A DNA stretch of 17,558 nucleotides. Source: Kineosphaera sp039812485 (GTDB taxonomy: Bacteria; Actinomycetota; Actinomycetes; Actinomycetales; Dermatophilaceae). Under the pieces are notes generated by a model. That model saw only the letters and a program-made list of their open reading frames with translations. It made no database searches and had not been told where the DNA came from. Location of the stretch: assembly GCA_039812485.1 (NCBI GenBank), contig JBDIAP010000082.1:1-17558 (forward strand), read 5' to 3'. The number at the start of each line of letters is the position of its first letter. Positions within the stretch are counted from its first letter, which is position 1. Shown here in pieces: positions 1 to 7,151 of the stretch. A program made the position numbers and the translations under genes.

Positions 1-19
1 CCGATTCGGTGCGAATCGG
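1..19. terminator. Second hairpin at the window edge
   Basis: CCGATTCG (1-8) and CGAATCGG (12-19) form a perfect 8-bp stem with a GTG loop. It may extend beyond the window. It could act as the second of two tandem terminator hairpins for the minus-strand gene, or terminate an unseen plus-strand gene to the left. Confidence 0.4.
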
Positions 20-32
20 GCGTCCGGGGGTC

Positions 33-77
33 GCGTCGACGCCGGGGTCGGGCTGGGCTCGCCCCCGGCGTCGGCGC
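33..77 (-). terminator. Strong hairpin, putative terminator of the EF-G-like gene
   Basis: Positions 33-47 pair with 63-77 over 15 bp, with one G-U wobble and a 15-nt loop. The hairpin begins 5 nt past the minus-strand stop codon at 83-85. There is no T-tract, which is common for actinobacterial terminators. Position and stability support the call; termination itself is inferred. Confidence 0.6.
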
Positions 78-82
78 TCCTC

Positions 83-2185
83 CTACGTCGTCGTCAGGTG
101 CTCCTCGACGAGCCGGTGCGGCATCTGCTCGTAGCCGCTGAAGGCCCGCGAGAAGGTGCCCGACCCGTGCGACAGCGAGCGCAGGTCGATGGCGTAGCGC
201 GACAGCTCCAGTTGCGGCACCTCGGCGCGGATGACCGAGTAGCCCTCCTGGTCGGCGGGCTCGCTGCCCTGGATGCGCCCGCGGCGGCCCTGCATGTCGG
301 TCATGATCGCGCCGACGTGGTCGTCGGCGACCCGCACCTCGAGGACGTCGATCGGCTCGAGCAGCGTGACGACGCCCGCGGCCGCCGCGGCCTCCTTGAG
401 GGCCAGGGCCCCGGCGGTCTGGAACGCGGCGTCGGAGGAGTCGACCGAGTGGGCCTTGCCGTCGTGCAGGGTGACGCGCACGTCGACGAGCGGGTAGCCG
501 GACACCGTGCCCTTCTCGAGCTGGGCGCGCACGCCCTTCTCGACGCTGGGAATGAACTGCCGCGGCACCGCGCCGCCGACGACCTTGTCGACGAATTCGA
601 AGCCCGCGCCGCGCTCCAGGGGCTCGACGACGATGTCGCACACCGCGAACTGGCCGTGTCCGCCGCTCTGCTTGACGTGCCGGCCGTGCCCGGTGCCCGT
701 GCCGACGAAGGTCTCGCGGAGCGGGATCTTGAGGTCTTCGGGCTCGACGTCGACGTGGAAGCCCTCCCGCAGGCGGGTCATGACGAGATCGAGGTGCGTG
801 GGGCCCATCGTCCACAGCACGACCTGGCCGGTCTCGGCGTTGTGCTCGACGCGCAGCGACGGGTCGGCGCCGGTGAGGCGCTGCAGGGCGCCGGGCAGCT
901 TGTCCTGATCGGAGCGAGTGGCCGCCTTGATGGCCGACGGCAGCAGCGCCTGCGGCATCTCCCACGGCTCGATGACCAGCGGCTCGTCCTTGTCGCTGAT
1001 CGTGTCGGAGGTCAGGGCCGACGGCAGCTTGGTGACGACCGCGATGTCACCGGCGACCGCCTGCTCCTTGGGGCGCAGGTCGCCCCCGAGCGGCGAGGCG
1101 AGCGGACCCACCCGCACGTCGTCGTCGTGGTCGGCGTGGCCCTCGACCTCGCGCCCGAGGAAGCTGCCCAGGTGCCCCGACACGTGCACGGTCGTGTCCG
1201 GGCGCAACGTGCCGGAGAAGACCCGCACGAGGGCGACGTGGCCGGCATACGGGTCGTTGGTCGTGCGCACGACCTCGGCGACGAGCGGGCCGGCGGGGTC
1301 GCTCGTCAGGGACGGCCCGGCGGCGCCCGCGACCGTGTAGACGACGGGCATCGGCCGCATCCGCGGCGGCGGGAAGGCCGCCTGGATGAGGTGCAGGACG
1401 ACGTCGATGCCGGCGCCGGTGTCGACCGAGGCGGCGATGACCGGGTGGAACGAGCCGCGCGCGACGGCCTGGAGCAGCGCGGCCTCGACGACGTCGAAGC
1501 CGATCTCCTCGCCGCCGAGATAGCGGTCGAGCAGCGAGTCGTCCTCGGCCTCCTGGATGATGCCCTCGAGCAGCGGCCCGTGATGGGTGTCGAAGTAGGA
1601 GATGTGCTCCTCGTCGGTCGGGCGCACCGCGCGCTCGGAGCCGGAGTAGTCGTGCACCTCGCCGAGGACGAGGTCGACGACCTGCGCGAGCTGTCCGTCG
1701 CGGACGACGGGCACCCCCAGCGGCAGGACGCCCTCGCCGAACGCGGCCTGCGTCTGCGCCAGCGTCGCGTCGAAGTCGGCGCGGGGCGCGTCGAGCTTGG
1801 TCATGACGACGGCGCGCGGCAGGTCGACCTGGGCGCATTCGTGCCACAGCGCCTGCGTGGCGGCGTCGACGCCGTCGGTGGCCGAGACGACGAACAGTGC
1901 CGCGTCGCCCGCTCGCAGACCCGCCCGCAGCTCGCCGACGAAGTCGGGATATCCCGGCGCGTCGATGAGGTTGACGACCACGTCGCCCGCCGCCAGCGCC
2001 GCGACCTCGAGGCCGGTGGAGCGCTCGTCGGGCCGGCTCGGGGTCCGGTAGCCGGGCGTCGTGATCGACACGAGATGGTCGAAGAGCCGGGTCTTGCCGG
2101 AGCCGCTGGGGCCGACGAGCACGACGTTGCGGATGTGGTCGGCATCCAGGGGGACAGGGGTCTGCGAGGTCGATGGTCTGGCCAT
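83..2185 (-). CDS. Elongation factor G-like translational GTPase (EF-G2/FusA2 type)
   Basis: This 700-residue protein has the full EF-G layout: a G domain, domain II, and a C-terminal half that aligns with domains III to V (for example the GGHGQFA stretch of domain IV). The P-loop GPSGSGKT is at residues 25-32 and the G4-like TKLD at 129-132. Two signature sites are changed. The G3 motif reads DAPGY (75-79) where EF-G has DTPGH, so the catalytic histidine is a tyrosine. The G2/switch I stretch reads STGLEVA and lacks the usual Mg-coordinating threonine of GIT. These are seen in the sequence and fit the actinobacterial EF-G-like paralogues, whose role is unsettled; canonical translocase activity is unlikely. 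The ATG at 2185 is preceded by a GGTGAGG-type ribosome site. The gene is divergent from pgsA and followed by two hairpins. Confidence 0.88.
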   Translation of the reverse strand: MARPSTSQTPVPLDADHIRNVVLVGPSGSGKTRLFDHLVSITTPGYRTPSRPDERSTGLEVAALAAGDVVVNLIDAPGYPDFVGELRAGLRAGDAALFVVSATDGVDAATQALWHECAQVDLPRAVVMTKLDAPRADFDATLAQTQAAFGEGVLPLGVPVVRDGQLAQVVDLVLGEVHDYSGSERAVRPTDEEHISYFDTHHGPLLEGIIQEAEDDSLLDRYLGGEEIGFDVVEAALLQAVARGSFHPVIAASVDTGAGIDVVLHLIQAAFPPPRMRPMPVVYTVAGAAGPSLTSDPAGPLVAEVVRTTNDPYAGHVALVRVFSGTLRPDTTVHVSGHLGSFLGREVEGHADHDDDVRVGPLASPLGGDLRPKEQAVAGDIAVVTKLPSALTSDTISDKDEPLVIEPWEMPQALLPSAIKAATRSDQDKLPGALQRLTGADPSLRVEHNAETGQVVLWTMGPTHLDLVMTRLREGFHVDVEPEDLKIPLRETFVGTGTGHGRHVKQSGGHGQFAVCDIVVEPLERGAGFEFVDKVVGGAVPRQFIPSVEKGVRAQLEKGTVSGYPLVDVRVTLHDGKAHSVDSSDAAFQTAGALALKEAAAAAGVVTLLEPIDVLEVRVADDHVGAIMTDMQGRRGRIQGSEPADQEGYSVIRAEVPQLELSRYAIDLRSLSHGSGTFSRAFSGYEQMPHRLVEEHLTTT

Positions 2186-2190
2186 GCCTC

Positions 2191-2247
2191 ACCATGGCCC
2201 CGCGCCGACCCCGGGACAAGCCTGACGCGCGAGATCGGGCCCATGGT
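2191..2247. repeat. Inverted repeat between EF-G-like gene and pgsA
   Basis: ACCATGGCCC (2191-2200) and its reverse complement with one extra base (2237-2247) flank a 36-nt spacer in the divergent intergenic region. It could be an operator or a hairpin in the EF-G-like leader. No regulator can be assigned. Confidence 0.3.
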
Positions 2248-2338
2248 CCCGCCCGCCGCATGCTGCGGTGACGTCCCGGGGCGCGCCGCCCGGGTCTCGT
2301 GGGGCCCGCGTGGCGCGGGCGCGGACGCGGGCATCTTC

Positions 2339-2344
2339 TAGGCT
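2339..2344 (+). promoter_or_regulatory. Putative -10 element for the pgsA operon
   Basis: TAGGCT lies 10 nt upstream of the chosen pgsA ATG, so the transcript would have almost no leader. No convincing -35 box is visible. Because it lies inside the longest possible reading frame, it argues against the upstream start at 2268. Confidence 0.4.
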
Positions 2345-2354
2345 GGGGCCCACC

Positions 2355-2969
2355 ATGCTCAACAAATTCGCGCGCGCATTCGTCACTCGCCTCATCACTC
2401 CGCTGTGTCGGATGCTGCTCAAGCTAGGGCTGACCCCCGACGCGGTGACCGTCATCGGCACGGTGGGCGTCTGCTTCTGCGCCCTCTTCTTCTTCTCCCG
2501 GGGCGAGTTCGTCTGGGGCACGGTCTTCATCACGCTGTTCGTCTTCTCCGACCTGCTCGACGGCACGATGGCGCGCATCTCGGGCCGCGCGAGCAACTGG
2601 GGCGCCTTCCTCGACTCGACCCTCGACCGCTTCGGCGACGCCAGCGTCTTCGGCGGGCTCGTGCTCTATTTCACGCGGCAGAGCGACGGGGCGGCGACCG
2701 CGTGGGGGGCGCTGGCGTGTCTGGTCTTCGGCTTCGTCACGAGCTACGCGCGGGCCCGGGCCGAGGGGCTCGGCTTCGTCGGCGCCAACGTCGGCATCGC
2801 CGAGCGGGCCGACCGGCTCGTCGTCGTGCTGCTGACGACGTTCCTCGTCGGGCTCTTCGGCCTGCCGCACGTCGTCTTCACCGTCGTGCTGTGGCTGCTC
2901 GCGGCCGCGAGCGCCGTGACCGTCGCGCAGCGCATGCTCGCCGTGCGGCGCGAGATGGCGCAGCGCTGA
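2355..2969 (+). CDS. pgsA: Phosphatidylinositol phosphate synthase (CDP-alcohol phosphatidyltransferase)
   Basis: The 204-residue membrane enzyme should transfer the phosphatidyl group of CDP-diacylglycerol to inositol 1-phosphate, giving PI phosphate, the precursor of PI and PIMs. The complete CDP-alcohol phosphotransferase signature is present: D66, D69-G70, A73-R74, G83, D87 and D91, with the family's exact spacing. Several hydrophobic segments surround it. The ATG at 2355 was chosen over an in-frame ATG at 2268 because the earlier 29 residues are low-complexity Arg/Ala/Gly, a -10-like TAGGCT lies between the two, and the family begins close to this point. The PI phosphate rather than PG phosphate assignment rests on its position directly ahead of the PIM acyltransferase and pimA, as in mycobacteria. 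The stop codon lies inside a 14-bp tandem duplication. Confidence 0.9.
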   Translation: MLNKFARAFVTRLITPLCRMLLKLGLTPDAVTVIGTVGVCFCALFFFSRGEFVWGTVFITLFVFSDLLDGTMARISGRASNWGAFLDSTLDRFGDASVFGGLVLYFTRQSDGAATAWGALACLVFGFVTSYARARAEGLGFVGANVGIAERADRLVVVLLTTFLVGLFGLPHVVFTVVLWLLAAASAVTVAQRMLAVRREMAQR

Positions 2970-2990
2970 CGTGAGCGCGCTGACGTGAGC
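2963..2990 (+). repeat. 14-bp perfect tandem duplication at the pgsA/acyltransferase junction
   Basis: GCGCTGACGTGAGC occurs at 2963-2976 and again at 2977-2990 without a gap. It duplicates the pgsA stop (TGA 2967-2969) and the following GTG. The first GTG (2971) opens a five-codon frame that ends at TGA 2986-2988, overlapping the real GTG start at 2985. Confidence 0.9.
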
Positions 2991-3989
2991 GTCGGGCAGC
3001 GGCTCACCGTCGCCGCCTTCCGCGCCGCGTGGCGCCTGGCGTGCCGCGTGCCGGAGCCGGTCGCCTACCGGGGTTTCGACGCGATCGCCGAGGTCACCTA
3101 CCGGCGGGGCGGTTCGGACGTGCGCCGGATGCGGGCCAACTACGCGCGGGTGCGGCCCGAGGTCGCCGCCGACCCGGCGGCTCTCGAGGCGCTCGTGCGG
3201 GCGGGGCTGCGCTCCTACCTGCGCTACTGGTGCGAGGCGTTCCGGCTGCCGGCGCGGCCGCCTCAGGCGGTCGTCGCGGGGGTGCGGGCCGTGGGCGACG
3301 AGCCCGTGCGGGCCGTGCTCGACGCGGGCCGGCCGGTCGTCTGTTTCCTCGGGCACATGGGCAACTGGGATTCCGCCGCGGTGTGGGCGGCGCGGCGGCT
3401 CGCGCCGGTGCTCACCGTCGCCGAGCGGCTCGAGCCCGAGGAGCTGTATCGCGAGTTCCTGTCCTTCCGTGAGGGATTGGGCATGACGATCCTGCCGCTC
3501 ACGGGGGAGGGGGACGTCTTCGGGCGGCTCGTGCGGCATGCCCGGCAGCACCGGGAGCGCGGGGTCGTCGTGCCCCTGCTCGCCGACCGCGACCTCACGC
3601 ACACGGGGGTCGAGGTCGACTTCTTCGGGCGGCCGGCGCGCATGGCCGCCGGCCCCGCCGCGCTGGCCCTCGCCCTGGACGCGCCGCTGCACCCGGTGTC
3701 GATGCACTACGAGCGCGCGCGCGAGGGGCCCGGCGGGCACCGGCTCGTCATCACGTTCCACCCGCGGGTCGAGCCGCCGCCGCCGACCGGCGCGGGCCGG
3801 GAAGGCTCCCGGGCGCGGGTCGCGACGATGACCCAGGCCTGCGCCGACGCCCTCGCGGGGGCGATCGCCGAGCACACGGCCGACTGGCACATGATGCAGC
3901 GCGTCTTCGCCGAAGACCTGACGCCGCGCACCCGCCGGCCGGGCCCGGACGCCTCGATGGCGGCCCCCGCCCCGGCTCGGGGGCGCTGA
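2985..3989 (+). CDS. patA: Phosphatidylinositol mannoside acyltransferase (HtrB/LpxL-like)
   Basis: This 334-residue protein belongs to the lysophospholipid acyltransferase superfamily, HtrB/LpxL branch. Its catalytic HX4D motif is HMGNWD (H124, D129), preceded by a hydrophobic VVCFLG strand. A second conserved block, LADRDL (199-204) followed by GVEVDFFGRPARM, matches the acceptor-site region of the family. Between pgsA and pimA it is the expected enzyme that acylates the mannose of PIMs at the inner face of the membrane, the equivalent of mycobacterial Rv2611c. The GTG at 2985 was chosen because it lies in the second copy of the junction duplication, and the GTG in the first copy is out of frame. 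Its stop is followed after 2 nt by the pimA start, implying coupling. Confidence 0.87.
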   Translation: MSVGQRLTVAAFRAAWRLACRVPEPVAYRGFDAIAEVTYRRGGSDVRRMRANYARVRPEVAADPAALEALVRAGLRSYLRYWCEAFRLPARPPQAVVAGVRAVGDEPVRAVLDAGRPVVCFLGHMGNWDSAAVWAARRLAPVLTVAERLEPEELYREFLSFREGLGMTILPLTGEGDVFGRLVRHARQHRERGVVVPLLADRDLTHTGVEVDFFGRPARMAAGPAALALALDAPLHPVSMHYERAREGPGGHRLVITFHPRVEPPPPTGAGREGSRARVATMTQACADALAGAIAEHTADWHMMQRVFAEDLTPRTRRPGPDASMAAPAPARGR

Positions 3990-3991
3990 GC

Positions 3992-5230
3992 GTGCGTGTC
4001 GGCCTCGTCTGTCCCTACTCCTTCGACGTGGCCGGCGGGGTGCAATTCCACGTCCGCGACCTCGCCGAGTGCCTGCGCGGCCGGGGGCACACGGTGAGCG
4101 TGCTCGCACCCGCCGACGACGACACCCCGCTGCCGGAGTATGTCGTGGGGTCGGGTCGGGCGCTGCCGATCCCCTACAACGGGTCGGTGGCGCGACTGAC
4201 GTTCGGGCCGCTCACGGCGGCCCGGGTCAACCGGTGGGTCGAGGAGGGGCGGTTCGACGTCGTGCACATCCACGAGCCGCTCGTGCCCAGCGTCTCGGTG
4301 CTCGCGCTGTGGGCCGCGACCGGGCCGATCGTCGCCACCTTCCACACGAGCCTCGTGCGCTCGCGGGCCATGCAGGCCGCCTATCCGCTCGTGCGCTCGA
4401 GCATGGAGAAGATCCACGCGCGGATCGCCGTGTCGGAGGCGGCCCGCCAGACCCTCATCACGCACATGGGCGGCGACGCCGTCGTCATCCCCAACGGGGT
4501 CTTCGTCGACCGCTTCGCGCAGGCCCGGCCTCGGCGGCAGTGGCAGGGCCGGGCGGGCGCGCCGACGCTGGCCTTCCTCGGGCGCATCGACGAGCCGCGC
4601 AAGGGTCTGCCGGTGCTGCTCGAGGCCATGCCGGCCGTGCTCGCCGCACATCCCGGGACGCGGCTGCTCGTCGCCGGGCATGGTGACCTCGACGGCGCGC
4701 GCGAGCGGATCGCTCGGCTCGACCCGCGCGTCGCCGGGGCCGTCGAGCTGCTCGGACCGATCGGGGAGGAGGACAAGCGCTCCTTGCTGGCCTCCGTCGA
4801 CGCCTACGTCGCGCCGCACACGGGAGGGGAGAGCTTCGGCATCGTGCTCGTCGAGGCGATGGCCGCAGGAGCCCCGGTCGTCGCCTCCGACCTGCCGCCG
4901 TTCGCCCAGGTGCTCGCCGGGAGCGCCGCCGGAGCGATGTTCGCGACCGGTGACGCCGCGGCGCTCGCGCGCCGGATCGCCGGCCTGCTCGACGATCCGC
5001 AGCTGCGGGCGCGGCTGCGGAGCGAGGGCCCGATCGTCGCCCGCCGCTACGACTGGTCGAGCGTCGCGGCCGACGTGCTCGCCGTCTACGAGACGGTGCT
5101 GGAGGGGTCGGCGGCGGTCCCGCCGTCGCCGTGGCGCGCCTTCCGGCCGGGCGGCCGCTCGAGCTCGCACGCCCGGGCGCGAGCCGACCGCGATCCGCGG
5201 GGCCCGCGCCAACGGCGGTGGCCGCGATGA
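3992..5230 (+). CDS. pimA: Phosphatidyl-myo-inositol alpha-mannosyltransferase (GT4)
   Basis: PimA transfers mannose from GDP-mannose to the 2-position of PI, the first committed step of PIM synthesis, on the cytosolic side of the membrane. The 412-residue sequence shows the GT4/GT-B pattern: the GG loop at 15-16 (AGGVQFHV), HIHEPLVPS (92-100), ATFHTS with H118, FLGRIDEPRKG (R198, K204) and the EX7E motif (E280, E288) in GGESFGIVLVEAM. These correspond to known substrate-binding residues of mycobacterial PimA. Roughly the last 45 residues are Arg/Pro/Ser-rich and go beyond the usual enzyme end; they may interact with anionic lipid, but this is inference. The GTG start is 2 nt after the acyltransferase stop, and the stop overlaps the next ATG (ATGA). 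Confidence 0.93.
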   Translation: MRVGLVCPYSFDVAGGVQFHVRDLAECLRGRGHTVSVLAPADDDTPLPEYVVGSGRALPIPYNGSVARLTFGPLTAARVNRWVEEGRFDVVHIHEPLVPSVSVLALWAATGPIVATFHTSLVRSRAMQAAYPLVRSSMEKIHARIAVSEAARQTLITHMGGDAVVIPNGVFVDRFAQARPRRQWQGRAGAPTLAFLGRIDEPRKGLPVLLEAMPAVLAAHPGTRLLVAGHGDLDGARERIARLDPRVAGAVELLGPIGEEDKRSLLASVDAYVAPHTGGESFGIVLVEAMAAGAPVVASDLPPFAQVLAGSAAGAMFATGDAAALARRIAGLLDDPQLRARLRSEGPIVARRYDWSSVAADVLAVYETVLEGSAAVPPSPWRAFRPGGRSSSHARARADRDPRGPRQRRWPR

Positions 5231-5769
5231 GCGCCCTGGAGATCGTCACGCTCGTCGTCGCCGTCATGGTGGTGCTGGCCTGGTATCTCACCTACACCGC
5301 GGCCCGGCTGCACCGCCTGCACACCCGCGTCGAGGGCAGCCTCGCCGCGCTCGACGCCCAGCTCGTGCGGCGGGCCGAGGCCGCCGTGGAGCTCGCCAAC
5401 GGCGGGGCGCTCGACCCCGCGACGTCGCTGCTGCTCGCGGGTGCGGCCTCGGACTGCCTCGACGCGGCGGCCGACGACCTCACCGGACTCGACTGGGCCG
5501 AGGGCGAACTCGCGGCCCGCGAGGCGCTCGAGAGCGACCTGACCGTGACCGTGCGACACGCGCTGGGCTTCCTGCGCGATGCCGATCCGGAGCAGGACCC
5601 GGGGCGGCGGTTGCGCGACGCGCATCGACGCGTGCAGCTGGCGCGACAGTTCTACAACGACGCGGTCAGCGACGTGCAGCTGCTGCGCGGGCACCCCGCG
5701 GTGCGGGTGTTCCACCTCGCGGGGCACGCGGCCCTGCCCCGCACCATGGACTTCGACGACGACGCGTGA
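5227..5769 (+). CDS. LemA-like membrane-anchored protein
   Basis: The 180-residue product has one N-terminal membrane segment (about residues 4-24, rich in V, A, L) and then an all-helical soluble part. Features resembling the LemA family are a helix beginning VEGSLAALDAQLVRRAEAAVELA, like the LemA segment following the anchor, and a late YNDAVSDVQ motif followed by a segment ending LPRTMDFDDD, which parallels the YNxAV and C-terminal aromatic/acidic motifs of LemA. Function is unknown in the family. The ATG at 5227 overlaps the pimA stop, so the gene is translationally coupled to pimA and probably envelope-related. An earlier in-frame ATG at 5131 would overlap pimA by 100 bp and add an Arg/Pro tail, so it was rejected. 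The stop lies in an imperfect tandem duplication. Confidence 0.72.
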   Translation: MSALEIVTLVVAVMVVLAWYLTYTAARLHRLHTRVEGSLAALDAQLVRRAEAAVELANGGALDPATSLLLAGAASDCLDAAADDLTGLDWAEGELAAREALESDLTVTVRHALGFLRDADPEQDPGRRLRDAHRRVQLARQFYNDAVSDVQLLRGHPAVRVFHLAGHAALPRTMDFDDDA

Positions 5770-5796
5770 GGGTCCGGCCGGCGCGTGAGGTCCGGA
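5763..5796 (+). repeat. Imperfect tandem duplication spanning the lemA-like stop codon
   Basis: CGCGTGAGGGTCCGG (5763-5777) recurs as CGCGTGAGGTCCGG (5782-5795), differing by one G. The first copy contains the stop TGA at 5767-5769. Confidence 0.7.
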
Positions 5797-5808
5797 CTGG
5801 GCACCCGG

Positions 5809-5840
5809 TCGGGCCGGCCGGGCGTTCGGGCCGGCCGGGC
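5809..5840 (+). terminator. Direct repeat able to form a GGCCGGCC hairpin; possible operon terminator
   Basis: TCGGGCCGGCCGGGC occurs at 5809-5823 and 5826-5840. The palindromic cores GGCCGGCC (5812-5819 and 5829-5836) can pair across a 9-nt loop. It is placed 40 bp after the last gene of the PIM operon and before the pdxS promoter. There is no T-tract, so termination is only suggested. Confidence 0.4.
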
Positions 5841-5882
5841 ACCGTGGGCCACGGCGGCCACGGGGCACTCTGGGATGAGAAC

Positions 5883-5888
5883 TAGACT
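5883..5888 (+). promoter_or_regulatory. Putative -10 element for pdxS
   Basis: TAGACT fits the actinobacterial TANNNT -10 consensus and would give a leader of about 50 nt before the GTG at 5948. No clear -35 is seen. Confidence 0.42.
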
Positions 5889-5947
5889 GGCCCGCCAAGA
5901 CGCCTCGGCGTCGTGACAACTCGTCGTTCGTGAAAGGCACACCAGCC

Positions 5948-6883
5948 GTGACCCTGACCCAATCGCCCGACCTCACCACCGCGACGCCCGCGGACCCGCC
6001 CGCGACCCAGGGCACCGCGCGCGTCAAGCGCGGCATGGCGGAGATGCTCAAGGGCGGCGTCATCATGGACGTGGTCACCGCCGAGCAGGCCAAGATCGCC
6101 GAAGACGCCGGCGCCGTCGCCGTCATGGCGCTCGAGCGGGTGCCCGCCGACATCCGCGCCCAGGGCGGGGTGTCGCGCATGAGCGACCCCGACATGATCG
6201 CCGGCATCATCGACGCCGTCTCGATCCCGGTCATGGCCAAGGCCCGCATCGGGCACTTCGTCGAGGCGCAGGTGCTGCAGTCGCTCGGCGTCGACTACAT
6301 CGACGAGTCCGAGGTGCTCACCCCGGCCGACTACGCCAACCACATCGACAAGTGGGCTTTCACGGTGCCCTTCGTCTGCGGCGCCACCAACCTGGGCGAG
6401 GCCCTGCGCCGCATCACCGAGGGCGCGGCGATGATCCGCTCCAAGGGCGAGGCCGGCACCGGCGACGTCTCCAATGCGACGACCCACATGCGCAGCATCC
6501 GCGGCGAGATCAACCGGCTGCGCTCGATGGCGCCCGACGAGCTCTACGTCGCCGCCAAGGAGCTCGCGGCCCCCTACGAACTCGTCGCCGAGGTCGCCCG
6601 CGCCGGCACGCTGCCGGTCGTGCTCTTCACCGCCGGGGGCATCGCCACCCCCGCCGACGCGGCGATGATGATGCAGCTCGGTGCCGAGGGTGTCTTCGTC
6701 GGTTCGGGGATCTTCAAGTCCGGCAACCCGGCCCAGCGCGCCCAGGCGATCGTCAAGGCCACGACGTTCTATGACGACCCCGACACGATCGCCAAGGTCT
6801 CCCGCGGCCTCGGCGAGGCGATGGTCGGCATCAACGTCGATGACATCCCCGTGCCGCACCGGCTCGCCGAGCGCGGCTGGTAG
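5948..6883 (+). CDS. pdxS: Pyridoxal 5'-phosphate synthase, lyase subunit PdxS
   Basis: PdxS condenses ribose 5-phosphate, glyceraldehyde 3-phosphate and ammonia (supplied by PdxT) into PLP, as part of a 12+12 complex. The 311-residue sequence is highly conserved. Catalytic residues of the Bacillus enzyme, D24, K81 and K149, appear here as D41 (VIMDVVT), K98 (PVMAKARIGH) and K166 (SKGEAGTGD), each offset by exactly 17. The GTG at 5948 was chosen because GAAAGG (5932-5937) lies 10 nt upstream. The alternative GTG at 5930 overlaps that ribosome site and adds only six residues. The first 17 or so residues are a Thr/Pro-rich extension relative to the 294-residue Bacillus protein. The gene has its own promoter and a hairpin terminator. 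Confidence 0.97.
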   Translation: MTLTQSPDLTTATPADPPATQGTARVKRGMAEMLKGGVIMDVVTAEQAKIAEDAGAVAVMALERVPADIRAQGGVSRMSDPDMIAGIIDAVSIPVMAKARIGHFVEAQVLQSLGVDYIDESEVLTPADYANHIDKWAFTVPFVCGATNLGEALRRITEGAAMIRSKGEAGTGDVSNATTHMRSIRGEINRLRSMAPDELYVAAKELAAPYELVAEVARAGTLPVVLFTAGGIATPADAAMMMQLGAEGVFVGSGIFKSGNPAQRAQAIVKATTFYDDPDTIAKVSRGLGEAMVGINVDDIPVPHRLAERGW

Positions 6884-6907
6884 GACGCGCCGTGGGCCGC
6901 GCGTCCG

Positions 6908-6942
6908 GCCGTGCGTCCGGGCCTGGGGCCGGGCCGCACGGC
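6908..6942 (+). terminator. Hairpin terminator after pdxS
   Basis: GCCGTGCG (6908-6915) pairs with CGCACGGC (6935-6942), and CCGG pairs inside the loop extend the stem. It lies 24 nt after the pdxS stop and lacks a T-tract. Its presence suggests pdxS is transcribed separately from the genes downstream. Confidence 0.5.
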
Positions 6943-6966
6943 GGCGGGCCCGCGGCCCTAGTGCGG

Positions 6967-7151
6967 GAGCGAATTTCCCACACTTGTATCCCGATTCGGC
7001 ATTTCACGGTCGGGTTTGCACCACACGGGAGGGCACACTGAAGTCGTAGGAGCGCCCGCGCCCGGGTCGACGGAGGCACAGCGGCGCGCGGCACACCATC
7101 GGGCTCGGGCGCGGTCACGCAGCTCGAGCCCCAGCGACGGAAGGCCAGGAC
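6967..7151 (+). promoter_or_regulatory. Upstream region of the DUF3152 gene with an AT-richer island
   Basis: Positions 6967-7020 are noticeably richer in A and T than anything nearby (for example GAATTTCCCACACTTGTATC), as expected of a promoter. I cannot fix -35 and -10 boxes with confidence; TTTGCA at 7014-7019 and CACACT at 7034-7039 are possible but spaced only 14 nt apart. I see no small gene with typical codon use in this stretch. Confidence 0.3.

Noticed and set aside
98..2341. A 747-codon open frame on the plus strand opposite the EF-G-like gene
   Set aside because: Its translation is Arg/Gly/Asp/Val-rich with no family pattern and it mirrors a clear gene; long antisense frames are normal at this GC content.
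2268..2354. Upstream ATG (2268) as the pgsA start
   Set aside because: The extra 29 residues are low-complexity Arg/Ala/Gly and contain a probable -10 element; the conserved protein begins at 2355.
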